Positions 1 to 11,712 are shown, counted from the first letter of the stretch. The stretch: 64,000 bases of DNA from Plectosphaerella cucumerina (GCA_020746995.1 JAGPXD010000001.1:6758001-6822000); one strand, 5' to 3'. Numbers and translations are program-made. The notes: generated by a model from the sequence alone, not told the origin.

Positions 1-65
1 CGTCCAAAGACAATTCACGTCGCTGACATCGGTCTTTACAGCATCAACCATCCACAACCTCAATC

Positions 66-719
66 ATGGTCTCCTTCAAGTCCCTCGCCCTCGCTGCCCT
101 TGCCGCCACGGCCTATGCCCAGTGCACCGGCCCGGCCGTCAACCAGGCGACACTCAACCTGATCAAGGAGTTCGAGGGCTGGCGGCCCAACATCTGTATG
201 CATCCATGAGCCCACTCTCAGCCACATCATCTGACAATCTCCAGACCTCGACCCCGTCGGCCTCGCCACCGTGGGCTACGGTCACCTCTGCGCCAACCCA
301 CAGTGCACTGACGTCCCCTACCCCATCCCTCTGTCGCAGACCAACGGCGAACGGCTCCTCCAGAGCGACCTCAGGGTAGGCACCACTACTTAACTCCGCT
401 GAAGATTCCAACTGACAGTTAACAGACCTTCCAAAATTGCATCACCTTGCAGACAGCGTCGTCCGTCGTGCTCAACGCCAACCAATACGGCGCACTTGTC
501 AGTCGGGCCTTCAACGTCGGCTGCGGCGCGACCCGTACGTCGACGCTCATCAGCCGTCTCAACTCCGGCGGAGCACCCAACACCGTTGCCGCCGAGGAGC
601 TGCCCAAGTGGAACCGTGCCGGTGGACAGGTGCTGCCGGGTCTCACTCGCAGGAGGGCTGCCGAAGTAGCTCTGCATCGGACATCGACGAGCATCGGAGC
701 ACTTCCTGCCTGCTCTTAA
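66..719 (+). CDS. Secreted GH24 (phage-type) lysozyme / muramidase
   Basis: Three exons (66-195, 245-375, 426-719) give 184 residues; phases close exactly at both introns. The first 19 residues form a signal peptide ending AYA-Q, so the enzyme should be secreted. After it comes the GH24 signature: EFEGW with the putative catalytic Glu37, then YLDPVGLATVGYGH carrying the equivalents of the T4-lysozyme Asp and Thr (Asp46, Thr52). The YLD codons are created by the first splice junction, which supports that intron. GH24 enzymes hydrolyse the beta-1,4 bond between MurNAc and GlcNAc in peptidoglycan, so the likely target is bacteria around the fungus. Length without the signal (about 165 residues) is normal for the family. 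GH24 genes in fungi are usually regarded as acquired from bacteria or phage; that is family knowledge, not shown here. Only 65 bases lie upstream, so the promoter is outside the window. Confidence 0.9.
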
Positions 720-1112
720 AGAAGGATCATAAGATGATGGTGGCTATGGTGCCGATGGTGAGGATGTATAAGCCGTCTTAAACAGAGTACACGGAGTATC
801 AAACCATGCAATGTCTGAAGTAAGATCATGTCATGTATTCATTCACTCTAATCCAGTTCCACCCGCGTGGGCTTGATGTACCATAATATTCTTCTCCCTA
901 CATCAAGTCCCTTCCAACCCTAGATCGGTCAAGGTAAAAATATCTACATCGTGAAATTACAAAATCAAGTAAGAAGAACAAAGTGGTCGTCGGTTCGCCT
1001 GAAGAGGTCCTCACAAGAGGCCCCGGGCTATGTCCGTGTCGTGCAATATTATGTATAAGGAGTGTGGGTGCGGACATTTTGTCCCCGTCGCCGAAAGTTC
1101 GATGACTTTGGC
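720..1112. other. Convergent intergenic region between lysozyme and GPI protein genes
   Basis: About 390 bases between two convergent stop codons, moderately AT-rich, presumably holding both 3' untranslated regions and polyadenylation signals. I see no coding frame or RNA gene in it. Confidence 0.5.
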
Positions 1113-3108
1113 TTACAGAAGGGCGAACATGACGGCGGCAGCGGCGACAACGGCCTCGAAGCCGGAGCCGAGGCGGACGGCCGCGCCGGGCTGGACCTGG
1201 ACGGGCACGCTGGGGCTGGGGGTCGAGGAGGGGACGACGACAACGGGGGTAGTGGTCGTCTTGGGGGGCTCAGGGTGGCCGGGAGCCGAAGGGGAGGGAA
1301 CGACAACGCTGGGAACGATGGTCGTGTGGGGAGGCTGAGGGTAAACAGGAGCCGAGGGCGAGGGGACAACGACGCTGGGAGCGACGGGAGTGTGAGGAGG
1401 CTGAGGGTAAACGGGAGCCGAGGGCGAGTGAGGAGCCTCGGGCTGAGTCTCGACGGGAGGCTTGGGGCCGGGGTGGCTGGGCTTGACGGTGGTGGTGAGG
1501 GTCTGGGTGTGGGGAACCTCGGAAGTGACAGGGCAGATTGTGGTCGAGACGGCGTAGGTCACGGTGGTGGTGACGGGCTCCTCGTTGCAGCCGGGGGTGC
1601 CGGGAGGGCAGTGGGTGATGGTGTGAACGGTGGTGGTGTAGATGGTCGAGGTCGAGTAGATGGTGGTCTCCTCGGTGGTGCAGTCCTCAGTCGAGGTCGA
1701 GTGGCCGGGCTTTACGGACGTGGGAGGGACGACGTGAGTGGTAGTGGCGGGAGTCTCGGTGGTCTCGCAGTCCTCGGTCGAGGTGGAGTGGCCAGGCTTG
1801 ACGGACGAAGGAGGGACAACGTGGGTGGAAGTGGCGGGAGTCTCGGTGGTCTCGCAGTCCTCAGTCGAGGTGGTCGAGTGGCCGGGCTTCGAGGACGAGG
1901 GGATGGCGTGGGTCGACGAAGCGGCGGTCTCGGTAGTCTCGCAGTCCTCAGTGCTGGTGGTCGAGTGACCAGGCTTGGAAGAGGAGGGGATGGCGTAAGT
2001 GGAGGAAGCAGCAGTCTCGGTGGTGGTCTCGCAGTCCTCAGTGCTCGAGGGAGGAGCGGGGTGAGTGGAAGAGGCGGCGGTCTCAGTGGTGGTCTCGCAG
2101 TCCTCAGTGGTGGTCGACTCAGCGGGCTTGGAAGACGAGGGGATGGCGTGGGTCGAAGAAGCAGCAGTCTCCGTGGTGGTGTCACAGTCCTCGGTGCTGG
2201 TGGTGGACTCGGCAGGCTTGGTGGAAGAAGCCTCGGTCTCGGTGGTCGAAGTCTCGCAGTCCTCGGTGCTCGAGGGGGGAGCGGGGTGAGTCGAGGAGGC
2301 CTCGGTCTCGGTGGTGGAGGTCTCGCAGTCCTCAGTGCTCGAGGGAGGGACGGGGTAAGTGGACGAGGCAGCGGTGGAAGAAGCCTCGGAGCTCGAAGGA
2401 GGCTGCGAAGGAACACCGTAGGTGGGAGGAGCAGGCTCGGAGCTCGAGGCGGGCTCCGAGGGGACGCCGTACGTGGGAGGGGCGGGCTCCGTGGTGGTGT
2501 CGCAGTCCTCAGTGGACGAGACCTCAGTGGAAGAGGACTCGGTGCTGCTCGAGGGAGGCTGGGGAGGAGCAGTGTAGGTAGGAGGAGCAGGCTCGGAGCT
2601 GGAGGCAGGCTGCGAGGGGACACCGTAGGTTGGAGGAGCGGGTTCGGAGCTCGAGGCGGGCTGCGAGGGAACGCCGTAGGTAGGAGGGGCGGGCTCGGTA
2701 GAGGTCTCACAGTCCTCGGTGGTGCTGGGCTCGGCAGGGGTGGTGGTGGTCACGACGACCTGAGTCGAGGTCGAAGGCTCCTCCGAGGTGTGGGTGGCCC
2801 AGTAGGTGATGCAAGAGCAAGCGGACGAGGCGCGGACAACGTCCTTTCCGCAGTTGGCGAAGTCCTTGGGGATCTGCTCGCCGTCGGTGACGGTGCCGGC
2901 AAGGAAGGTAGGGCACCACTGCTCGGCCTGGTCGATGTGACGGGCGTCAATCAGGTTGCGGTAGCAGTTGTCTGCCTCCTGTTGGGTGTTAGCCATGTTC
3001 GGTTCCGATGGATGTACATCAGAGGATACTCACGCAGTAGGGGTACTCGTTGGCCTGGACACCCGAGGCCAGGGCGATGGCGCCCAGTCCCATGTAGAAG
3101 CCGCGCAT
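1113..3108 (-). CDS. GPI-anchored, Thr/Ser/Pro-rich repeat cell-surface protein
   Basis: Two exons (3108-3034, 2978-1113) give about 646 residues. Exon 1 encodes a 19-residue signal peptide ending VQA followed by NEYPYC. The start of exon 2 completes a compact N-terminal domain with six cysteines (YPYC, DNC, WC, NC, AC-SC). The middle is a low-complexity stalk of Thr, Ser, Pro and Glu with about eleven copies of an EDCETT-like motif and several PAPPTYGVPSQPASSS blocks, expected to be heavily O-glycosylated. Three PVYPQPPHT-type blocks follow. The last residues are hydrophobic (AVVAAAAVMFALL), a typical GPI-attachment signal. The architecture is that of a fungal wall mannoprotein or adhesin; no enzymatic domain is seen. 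Cysteines within each EDC repeat are unusual for a mucin stalk and could cross-link chains. A 719-codon open frame on the opposite strand is a shadow of the repeats. Confidence 0.85.
1690..2715 (-). repeat. Degenerate coding tandem repeats in the GPI protein stalk
   Basis: Minus-strand codons repeat a unit of roughly 25-35 residues built on S/T-T-E-D-C-E-T-T, then A-A-S-S-T-H and P-S-S-S-K-P. Eleven EDC cores are visible, interleaved at the N-terminal end with PAPPTYGVPSQ blocks. Neighbouring copies are near identical at the DNA level, so copy number is likely to vary between strains by slippage or recombination. Confidence 0.8.
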
Positions 3109-5755
3109 CTTGGGATCTGATATTAGGTTGTACTTTGAAAGCGAATGACGTGCCTGCTCGGAAACGAGAGGGAACAGACGGATGTTTCAGAGGTGAGGAT
3201 GAGCGAGCGAGCGACTGGTGAGAGTGAGGAGGAAAGGGGAGCACTTGGCATTCTAGTCGCGCGGCTCCTTGCTCTTAAGAAGTGGTGGGCAGGCAGGCCA
3301 TGGGGATGGTCATGCAGGCCGCGCCCACCCCGGATGGCCACCATGACAACCAACGGCGGCGGCGATGACATGGCGGCGGGGCCTACGCCGGGTCGACGGC
3401 AGAGAGCCAGGGCAGAGCCTGCAGGTTTTTTTCCTCTCCTCGCCCACACGGCGGCCTTACTAGGCGAGGGCCCTAAAAAGTGTCCGAGAGAGGCAATACG
3501 AGGGGAGGGTAGCCACGTCGTCCCATAGTCGATGTGGAGGTGGAGGGGAGGGCAAGGAAGCCTACCGCCCAAGCCGAGCATGGGTCACGGGCAGTTGGGC
3601 AGGGCAGAACAGACATGGGCTGACGATACGGGGGAACAGGGGTGGTCCATTGGGCGGAAGTCCACATGCACGGGCATCGTGGCTGGGATCCGGTTCACCT
3701 GCCACCTAAAGATCTGCACAGACGATGGCCGTTGACCGCAACGGCCAGCCACTTCAGCTTAGCAGCAGAAGTGTCGCAGGCCCTGGCTGTCTGGAGTGTT
3801 GATGAGAGACATCAACGGCAGCATACCGAGACACTAAACACGACCACCACGCATGACTCTGGCAGTGTTTCTTTTCGTTTGCCTCCTTCTTCTTGCAGAA
3901 GAGCATGACGATGTAGCGCAGCGCTAGGGCCTCTTAGTCAGGGGTAAACCCAGTTATGCCCAGGAAACACAGCGTCCTGTCGGACGGACGACTCCGGCCT
4001 GCGGCTCCGAGAAGCGCACAGAACAGTGCCGCAGAAGAAAGACAGAAAAGAAATTGCCCGTGCATCGTACGAAGAACCGCAGAGAGAAGCGGTCCAGAGC
4101 AGACATACACATGGTTATCTCGTGTCTCCCTACCAACCACCTTCTCTTCCCGGGTCTCTCACCCCACACAACCATCAGGGCTTTTCCTTCGAAGAGAGAG
4201 AGCCGGCCGCTTGGCCCGCAGACCAATCACGCCGTGATCAACAGGGGTAATGCGTGTTCGCTGCGTGCTAAGAAAAGAACGTCTCCCGACCACCCCAGCG
4301 CCCGACCACTGGCAGCCCGCGCCTGACGTCAACGGGCCACACCCACAGAGCGGCTCGCAGGCAACGGGCGATGCCGATTCTGCCGGCGAAGACGGTGGAA
4401 GGACTGGAAGAGTTCGTATTCCCCCAGCGCGCAGGTGACCCTGGGCGGTGCGGCGCCAGCAGAGGCGGCACCTCGCAGTCGCTGAGTCTGCAGGTGCCCT
4501 TTGCTGCGCCACTCGAAATTTTCTATTCTCTCCTCGTTATCTATTGCTGCTCGTTCAGCTACTTTGTGTCGCCTGTCGTGTCACGAAGCCACCGTGCGCG
4601 ACCCTGGATGTTTGCCCGCCACGTGCATTTTAGGGCCGCTGCCAGAATGGGATGGCAGGGTTGGCACGGGGTGCCCAGTCGAGGCCAGGCCAACTAGAAA
4701 AACACAAAGAGCCCGTCGCCCGGGCCAGCGCAGGAAGTGTGACGGCGGACCCGAGGCCGAGGCTTCTCTGGTCTCCATGTCGCTCCTTGCTCGCGCTTCG
4801 CGGATTCGTCGGGGTGGATAAACATCCACGGCTAATTCCTTCGGCCTGCCGGCTTCCTCCAGGCCCTTTTTTTACTAACAATAAATGCCCCGAGGCCTAC
4901 CCGGAGCCTCGGAGGGCTGCGCCGGCGGGGGAGAGCAGTCCTTGCAGGGAAGAAGGTTGTGTAAAAATACGGGACCGTTGAGGCTATTGAATCGGCCCCC
5001 CGCGGGCAAGTGAGACACAAAGAGAGGAAACCCGAGTCCACGGCTCGCGAGGAGTTCCGCATTCCAGAGCAACAAAGAAAAAAAAAGGGGCCCAACGGCC
5101 GTGGCTCCATCGAAGCGTACCGGTCCGTCTTTGACTCGACGTCACACCTTGCACACCGGCGGACGCCCCAAGTGGATGAATCCCCACGAAGAGAGGAGAA
5201 GGAGGCGAAGATGCGGTATATTTTACTTGCTTTCCATCGAGGATGAAGCCATTAGCTGTTCACCGATGACCGCATCTGGTGGACCCGAGGCGTTCGTCGA
5301 GATGCACTGCACCCCTTTCTCCTCGGTCGGCCATCTCTGGTTCATAGTCCTCCCTTGCTTCCGTACCCAGTTTCCAATCGGGATCGATGTCGCACCGCGG
5401 AACACTACGTCGATCAGAGGCCCACGATCGGTCGGGCGTCAGCTGACCGCAGTTGGTTCCCCTCTCCTTGCCGCCTGGGCGACCAGCACCCCCGGCTACT
5501 CCGGCACTCGGTCCCGCGGGGCTCTGTCTCGGGGATGACTTCGCTCGTCTTCCCCATGACGACACTCTTCGACTCGGAAGCCTTTTTGAGCGATCTGTTG
5601 GCTCGGGAAACATTACGATTGTTCGCTTGGAGTTCCATCGTGTCGCAGGATTGCCATGAACACGAGCCGGCAGTCGGCACGCACGCCGCGCCCGTGAAGG
5701 GCGGAGTCGCAAGCCCGCTAATTAAACGCAGTGCCATTCTTCGTATCAACCCGGC
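3109..5755. other. Gene-free 2.6 kb region
   Basis: Open frames here are all short (under about 180 codons), overlap on both strands, and lack recognisable domains or convincing intron-linked continuation. The segment next to 3108 should hold the promoter of the GPI protein gene, and that near 5756 the 3' end of the aminotransferase transcript. I see nothing else I can support. Confidence 0.5.
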
Positions 5756-7241
5756 CTATCTCCCGTTTACCCCGTTGGTGCCATTCGACATGGACGTCAT
5801 CGGCCGTCTGAGCGCTGCGTCGACCAGCTCACAGAACCTCGCGATTGATTGTGAGTTGAGGCCGGAAATGTTGATGCGCCCGTTTGGCACAATGTAGATG
5901 TGGTGCTTGTCTGCCAGCTCCCTGCAAATCTCCGGCGACAGGGGAAGGACACTGTGGTTCGAGGTCAGTAAGCATACGAGAAGCTGTGAGTCTGGACTGG
6001 AGTTCCAGTATTTCTGGCCAACTTACGCGAAAAGACCCTTTTCCCGACCGATGAAGCCCCAGTCTCCCGGCGTCTAGATGGGTGTAAGCCGCCATGAAGT
6101 CTATCAGGGCCTTTGGAAAAGCTCACCTCCAACTCCTTAAACTTGCTGACGAGGATTGTCCTCAGACCCTTCAATCTAGCACGCATCTCTCCGAGCTCAA
6201 CTTCCCAGTCCAGCCGCATTTCAGGATCGCTCAGAACGATCGTGACAAGTCTCGCTCCGAACAACGGGTTAGTCGAGTACTCGGACCGGATCAACCGAAA
6301 CAACTCTGACTCAACTCCAGGCAAGAGATGAGCACCTGAGCAAACAACATGTAGCGCACCGACACGCTCGCCATACAGTCCCATGTTCTTGGAGAAGGAC
6401 TGACAAACGATCATCTCGAACCCCATGTCGGCAAAGTAGCGCCACGAGTACGCATCGTCGTCGAGTCCGTCTGCAAGTCCATGGTACGCAATGTCAAAGA
6501 AAGGGAAGTGGCCACGCTTTTTCATGACCTCAGCCAGCAACCGCCACTGCTCGGGCGTCATGTCGGCACAAGTAGGGTTCTGGGAGCAGCCTTGCAGGAT
6601 CATGATGCTGTTGTCTGGTGCCATCTGGACCCCAGCCAGGTAAGCCTCAAAGTCGAGCTCGTGGCGCTGCACATTGTAGTACGGCAGGGTCTCAACTTCG
6701 AAACCAACGTGACGGAAGACATTGAGGTAGTTGTTCCAGCCAGGTGCACCGTAGTAGACCTTCGGCAGGCCTTTGCCTCGGCCAATATGCCCCAGCAGCG
6801 CGGCACCGAGATGCACAGAACCCGAGCCGGAAATCGTCTGCACTGAGCAAGTTCGTGACAGGATGGGGGACTCAACGCCGAAAACTACCTGTGCGGCAAG
6901 GGCTCTGAACTCCGGAGTGCCAGTCGAGTACTCGTACTGTTGCTGTCAGCAATGGATGGTTCAGCCAACTGACACCCTTCCACTCACATCATGACCCAAT
7001 CCGCTCTGTTGCAGGACTCTCTTCGCCTGTTGAAGTGTGAGCAGGCTTGATGCTGAAGCCGATGCCATCAGTGTTCGGGCTTTCTGACCTTCGCTATCGC
7101 TCTGTACTCGTGATACTGCCCCGACTCGTTGCGGTAGACGCCAGCACCAAGATCCAGCTTGAGCGGACTGTCATCAGCATCGGCTCGAAGCTTCAGTGCC
7201 AGAACTGGGTCGGCGGGAGAGACTTTGGCGGCTTTGAACAT
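5756..7241 (-). CDS. Aspartate-aminotransferase-like class I PLP enzyme
   Basis: Five exons (7241-7089, 7026-6988, 6936-6127, 6073-6027, 5951-5756) give 414 residues, the usual length. The start MFKAAKVSPADP matches the N-terminus typical of aspartate aminotransferases; an ATG 12 codons upstream is less likely. Visible are KLDLGAGVYRN, a TISGSGSVHLGA phosphate-binding stretch, DIAYHG with the cofactor-contacting Asp212 and Tyr215, SFSKNMGLYGERVG with the Schiff-base Lys247, and a C-terminal GRINISGLN arm with the substrate Arg. The normally invariant NPTG reads NPTC (184-187), and sequence around the substrate pocket is divergent, so the substrate may not be aspartate. There is no obvious mitochondrial presequence, so it is probably cytosolic. 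It is divergent from a Zn2Cys6 regulator and near an aldolase and amino-acid permease, which suggests a pathway role. Confidence 0.88.
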
Positions 7242-7722
7242 GTTTCTGGGTTGATCTGAGGTGGGAAGGAGACACATGCCTTCTCAAGACATTCGAAAAT
7301 CTCCCTTCGGGGCCTCTATAAGGGTGCCTGGTCTTCAGAACTTGCCGGCCGGGACTTATTTTCTCCAGCCATACCTCCTCTCTCGAATTCAGCTGGTCTT
7401 CAGGTCGGCCACCGGCTTCGGCCCTTGTCGACATTGATGCCTCCGAGCGATAGCAGATCATCGGTCGCCGTTTTCGGGCTCGTTATCGCATTGGCCCACC
7501 GAGCTCCCGAAGCTTCGGCAACTATCCCCGAGGCCTTGGGACGATGCCCCCAATCATCATCCGACGCCCGCAGCCGTTTTGCGGAGACTCGGCCCGATTA
7601 TTTCGGCGGACGACCTCCCTACAAACTTTCTGGCATCGGCATCGGCTTCACCCAGTCAACCACTCCCCACTCTCGGTCGGAGCATTCTGCCTGCCCAGAC
7701 TCACGTCTTGCCGAAGATCACT
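7242..7722. promoter_or_regulatory. Shared divergent promoter region, aminotransferase / Zn2Cys6 regulator
   Basis: The two start codons lie 481 bases apart and point away from each other, so both promoters must sit here. A CGG-N3-CCG inverted triplet, a common binding site layout for Zn2Cys6 dimers, occurs at 7406-7414. One such site in GC-rich DNA is weak evidence. No clear TATA box was seen. Confidence 0.4.
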
Positions 7723-10549
7723 ATGCGAAGCTCCCAGATTGCGCGATCGCCCGGTGACGCAGCCGCTGGCACCCGCGAAGTCCTACCAGAGGCAGAGGGT
7801 CAGAGTCAGACCCCGACAGCGTCGGCACGCCGCAGCCCGGAAGGCGGGGGCGGCGGTGCACGCGCCGGCATTGCGTATGTCCCGAGACCTGATGAGCAGT
7901 GTGTATGGTCGCTGATCTGACGGCAGATGCTTCACTTGTCGCTCCAAGAAGGTCAAGTGCTCTGGCCAGCAACCATGCTCGTATTGTGACAAGAGAAACC
8001 TGGAGTGTGTGTTCCGAGCTGCGCAGAAGCGCAAGTTGTTTGAAGTGAGGTCAGTCAATATGGTTCTTAACTCAGAAGTTTGATTTTGACAGTGATGCGT
8101 CAGCCAGGTGCAGGATCTCGAAGACCAAGTTGCGCTCTTCAGAGGTGAACGTACCTCTCCGAACGTTGGTAGAGCTGTCGGTATGTGTTAAGCCAGATCG
8201 CCTTGACTCTCTTTGACGAACCATCTAGCATCACCAGGGAACACTCTGCGCCCTGGAAGGTCGGAAACAGCACTGCGCGGTCCATCCCTCAACGCAAGGG
8301 CCGGTCATACCCGGGGTGCGTTCTCACAAGCATCCGCATCACCTTACGGGAGTACCAGTGAGCAATTCAGGACTCTTTGACACAAAGAGACCACTGGCTA
8401 ACCCAATTTGTGCGATGAAGGCAGTGCCCTTCCGACGATTGCTGCAAGCCACGCTCTGAGCTCAACACGCAATTTCGGCGTCGAGGTGCAAAGACTACTG
8501 GATCCCCAGGCCGAGACATCCCCTTCGACTCGTCTGGCGCCTCATCTTGATGTCTCCGACCTCAGCTCTGTGTGCTCGCCAGAGGGCGTGGCCCGCCCGG
8601 CAGCAAGCCTGCTCCCATCAGAAGAAGACGCCAGAAGCTGCCTAGAGGCCGTAGCCTTCCACCTCGGCGAGTCGCAGCATTACATCGACCTCAGAATCTT
8701 CTCAGATACACTCGACAACATCTACGAGGGGGGTCAATCTGCTCATGGCGTAGCGCCTCTGGCCCCTCTCCAGCTTGTTGAGGTCATGCTTGTTCTGGCC
8801 TTGGGAAAACAAATCCTTCGGATGGAGCTTCCAGGGGAGATGTTTCCTGGAGAAGGGCTATTTAAAGGGGCCATAACCCGTCTGCCTCCATTCTCTGAAA
8901 TGAAACGGATCGGGATCCCCATGGTCAGCATCCTTGCTCTGGCCGCAATCTACTTTCAGAACCTTGACATGCCGGAGGACGCTCACTTCTACGTACGTAT
9001 CCATCTCTTTCTCACGAAAGATCGCTTTGCTGATCTCAATTCGGGTTGCCAGTCGAGCACGGCCTTGCGAATAGTCCTGATGAACAAAATGCATCGGCGG
9101 GCCAGCTCTGCGGGACTACCTCGCTCAAGGAGGCTTCATCTCAACAGGCTGTGGTGGACGGTATACATGCAGGAGAGGTACGCTGCCTATTCGAATTCTT
9201 GAGTCTTTTTGATTGATCTTCTCGTCAGACGACTCGCCGTTTCCACCGGAAGCACTATTGCCATTCAGGACAGCGACACAGATCAAGAGCCACCTTTCGA
9301 CAGCCATGGCTTCGTCTCATCACGAGCAATGACCATCAATGTGCGGATCGCCAGGATTAGCGGGAATATCTTGTCTTGTAAGCTCACCTTCTCTCTCAGA
9401 TTCTTCCCGTCTGGACTCGCAAAACTAACACGGCTGTCCTCCACCTGGACAGCACTGTACCTGAAAGAACCAGAAACCCAAGATGAGCTGATTGAATCCG
9501 TCCGGGGTGTGATTCGAGCGTTGTACGAGACGGCGCGAGATTTCCCCCCAGAACTCTCGATATCCTTCGCGAAAAGTCCGCTTCAGTTAACAAGGACGAG
9601 TGCTTCTCTGTACTTGATGCTCTATCTGGTGAGTCTGACCGCTTGTCAAGTCTGGCTGCCTCATATGATCAAATCTAACGCGGCGGTTGCAGGCCATGAT
9701 GTATGCTATCCGGCCTATTCTGCTTCATCTTGCAAAAGCAAGGATGGCAAACCAGGAGTCGCCTGAACTGCGGCCTGAATCGCAACTGCACAAGCTCGCC
9801 GGAACTTGCATCGAAGCTGCACAACGGAGCATCTCCATCCTCGAAGCCCTCCAGAAGCAGGGTGTCCTAGGTGTGTTCTGCCCCTGCAGCTGACAAGAAA
9901 CGGTCTCCTGACCTTTTTGATTCCAGGCGTCTTCCCGTTCGGAGATCTAGACACCCTCTTTTCCAGTACTTTCGTCTTGGTGCTCTCCCGTATCGTCGGT
10001 GTGGAAACGGACAAAGCTGCTGCTCGAGCGATAAAGACGGGCTGCGAAATCTTAAAGAACATGGAGAGAAGAGGCAACGCCACCGCCGGACAGCGGCGTG
10101 GTGATATCGTCCGCATCAATCAGAAGTTGGGCTGCTTGTTTTCGTCGCATGAGAGGGGCCAAGCAGTCGCGGAACCGACGAGCAACCCGGAAGCCAGAGG
10201 CTCCGAAGAAGGGGGAGCCGAACCGATGGATGCTGACGCACAGTCTGGTGTCGCTCACGAGGCAAACGAAGAGGCCCTGCAGCAGGATCCCAGAGAAGAA
10301 GACGGACTCTGGAGCTATGGGGACGGCGAGCTTCAGGGGTTGACGGCGTGGCCCGGCGGACCAGATCCTCTCATGATGTCCAACACCATCGTCGGCACGC
10401 AGGACCTCGCCGAAGACCCGGGCCTTCTCGCAATGTACTGCGACCAAGACATGAGACTCTCCGGGGTCGACTATCTTGACTGGGGCGAGCTCGAGCGATG
10501 TGTGGAGCAGGCGCAGAACGATCTTCGGCATGCCGAGAGCGGGCAATGA
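7723..10549 (+). CDS. Zn2Cys6 transcription factor with fungal-specific middle homology region
   Basis: Ten exons (7723-7874, 7927-8049, 8104-8180, 8229-8357, 8421-8992, 9053-9177, 9229-9377, 9453-9628, 9693-9870, 9927-10549) give 767 residues; all phases close. The zinc cluster is at residues 52-78 (C52-X2-C55-X6-C62-X5-C68-X2-C71-X6-C78) and is assembled by the first splice. It is followed by a basic linker (QKRKLFEV) and a short coiled coil (SQVQDLEDQVALF), the usual dimerisation layout. The region from about residue 200 to 550 is a fungal_trans-type domain; the motif RRLHLNRLWWTVYMQER then RRLAVSTG spans an intron and is diagnostic. The C-terminal tail is acidic and may activate transcription. 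It sits head-to-head with the aminotransferase and directly upstream of the aldolase, so it is the likely pathway regulator (inference). The third exon acceptor has alternatives within a few bases. Confidence 0.88.
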
Positions 10550-10788
10550 CTCGGTGGGGGCTTCGGCGATTGTTGCCGAGAGGGGTCGGGACTTCACGAG
10601 TCACGGACCGGGCCACGCGGCCGACATCGCCAGCCGGGCAAAGATCAGGGGGGACTGGCGTGCTTGGAGAGCCTCAAGTATGCCTCGTGTTTCCTTCTCA
10701 CCATCCCCGGCGACCAAACGAATTACAGACATCCATCAAATCACAGCTGCACGTCATCCGAAATCCAGAACCAGACCAGTAGCCCACC

Positions 10789-11712
10789 ATGGTCGCTTCC
10801 GCCCCGTCCAAGATCTACCCCAACAACCTGAATGTGCTCGTTGCACAAGACAAGATATGCACGGTACTGCAACGCTTTTAATGAGTAAAAGGGAAGTGTA
10901 CTGATATCGTCCAGGCTTTCGGAATCAAGATCGCTCCCACTCCAGAGATCGCGATGATCGCCAAGACGGCTGGCTACGACTCGCTCTTCATCGACATGGA
11001 GCACACTACCATGTCGCTCAAGGACGTTGCAGCGCTCAGCGCAACAGCCCTAGGAGTTGGCATCACCCCGTTCGTTCGCGTCCCGTGGCAGTCAGGGCAC
11101 GGCTTCGTCCAGCGTGTCCTTGACGCCGGTGCCATGGGCGTCATCTACCCGCACATCAGCAGCGTTGGTACGTATATGAGCTTCCCGAAATTGCCTCCCG
11201 GCAGCTACTCACACTGTTTAGAGGAGGCTCGCTCGGCAATCTGGATCTGCAAGTACGCTCCCGAGGGTGGGCGATCCCTGACGGGCGGCCTGCCCCAGCT
11301 CAACTTCAGAAACCTCCCCGCCCCGGAGGTGAGCTCGCTGGTAAACGAGTCCGGCTCAACAGTGTTCATCATGATCGAGACCAAGAAGGGCCTGGAGTGC
11401 GTCGATGAAATTGCTGCCCTGCCCGGCCTTGGTGTCCTGCTCGTGGGCTCGAACGACCTGGCAAGCGAGATAGGGACGCTCGGGCAATGGGAGCATCCGG
11501 ACTTTATTGCCGCCTTAGAGAAGGTTGGCAGGGCGGCTAGGAAGAACAATGTCGTCTTTGGTATTGCTGGGTTGTACCATAAGCCGGAGATTATCGAGCG
11601 TGTTGTCAACGAGTTTGGGGCGCGATGGGTCGTTGGCGCGAACGATGTTGGGCTGCTGTCCGGAGCAGCGGCGGCCAACGTGAAACTTCTATCAACGATT
11701 CAGAAGCCGTAG
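10789..11712 (+). CDS. HpcH/HpaI-family aldolase (4-hydroxy-2-oxoacid aldolase type)
   Basis: Three exons (10789-10863, 10915-11167, 11222-11712) give 272 residues, normal for class II pyruvate-type aldolases. The start has a good ACCATGG context. Family landmarks: FIDMEHT with the catalytic Glu-His pair, PFVRVPW with the substrate-binding Arg, AGAMGVIYPHI, IMIET with the first metal Glu, and LLVGSNDLA with the metal Asp. Family members cleave 4-hydroxy-2-oxoacids (for example 4-hydroxy-2-oxoheptanedioate or 2-keto-3-deoxy sugars acids) to pyruvate plus an aldehyde; the exact substrate cannot be read from sequence. Only 239 bases separate it from the Zn2Cys6 gene upstream. With an aminotransferase and an amino-acid permease nearby, a hydroxylated amino acid is a reasonable guess for the pathway input. 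Confidence 0.88.

Noticed and set aside
1062..3221. 719-codon open frame on the plus strand, Gly/Arg/Val-rich
   Set aside because: Exact shadow of the GPI protein repeats; it has no domain, and the minus frame has a signal peptide, intron and GPI signal.
6850..6900. Possible 51-base intron (GTAGTT to GTGCAG) in the aminotransferase
   Set aside because: Retaining it keeps the frame and supplies the expected segment before TISGSGS, so it is coding.
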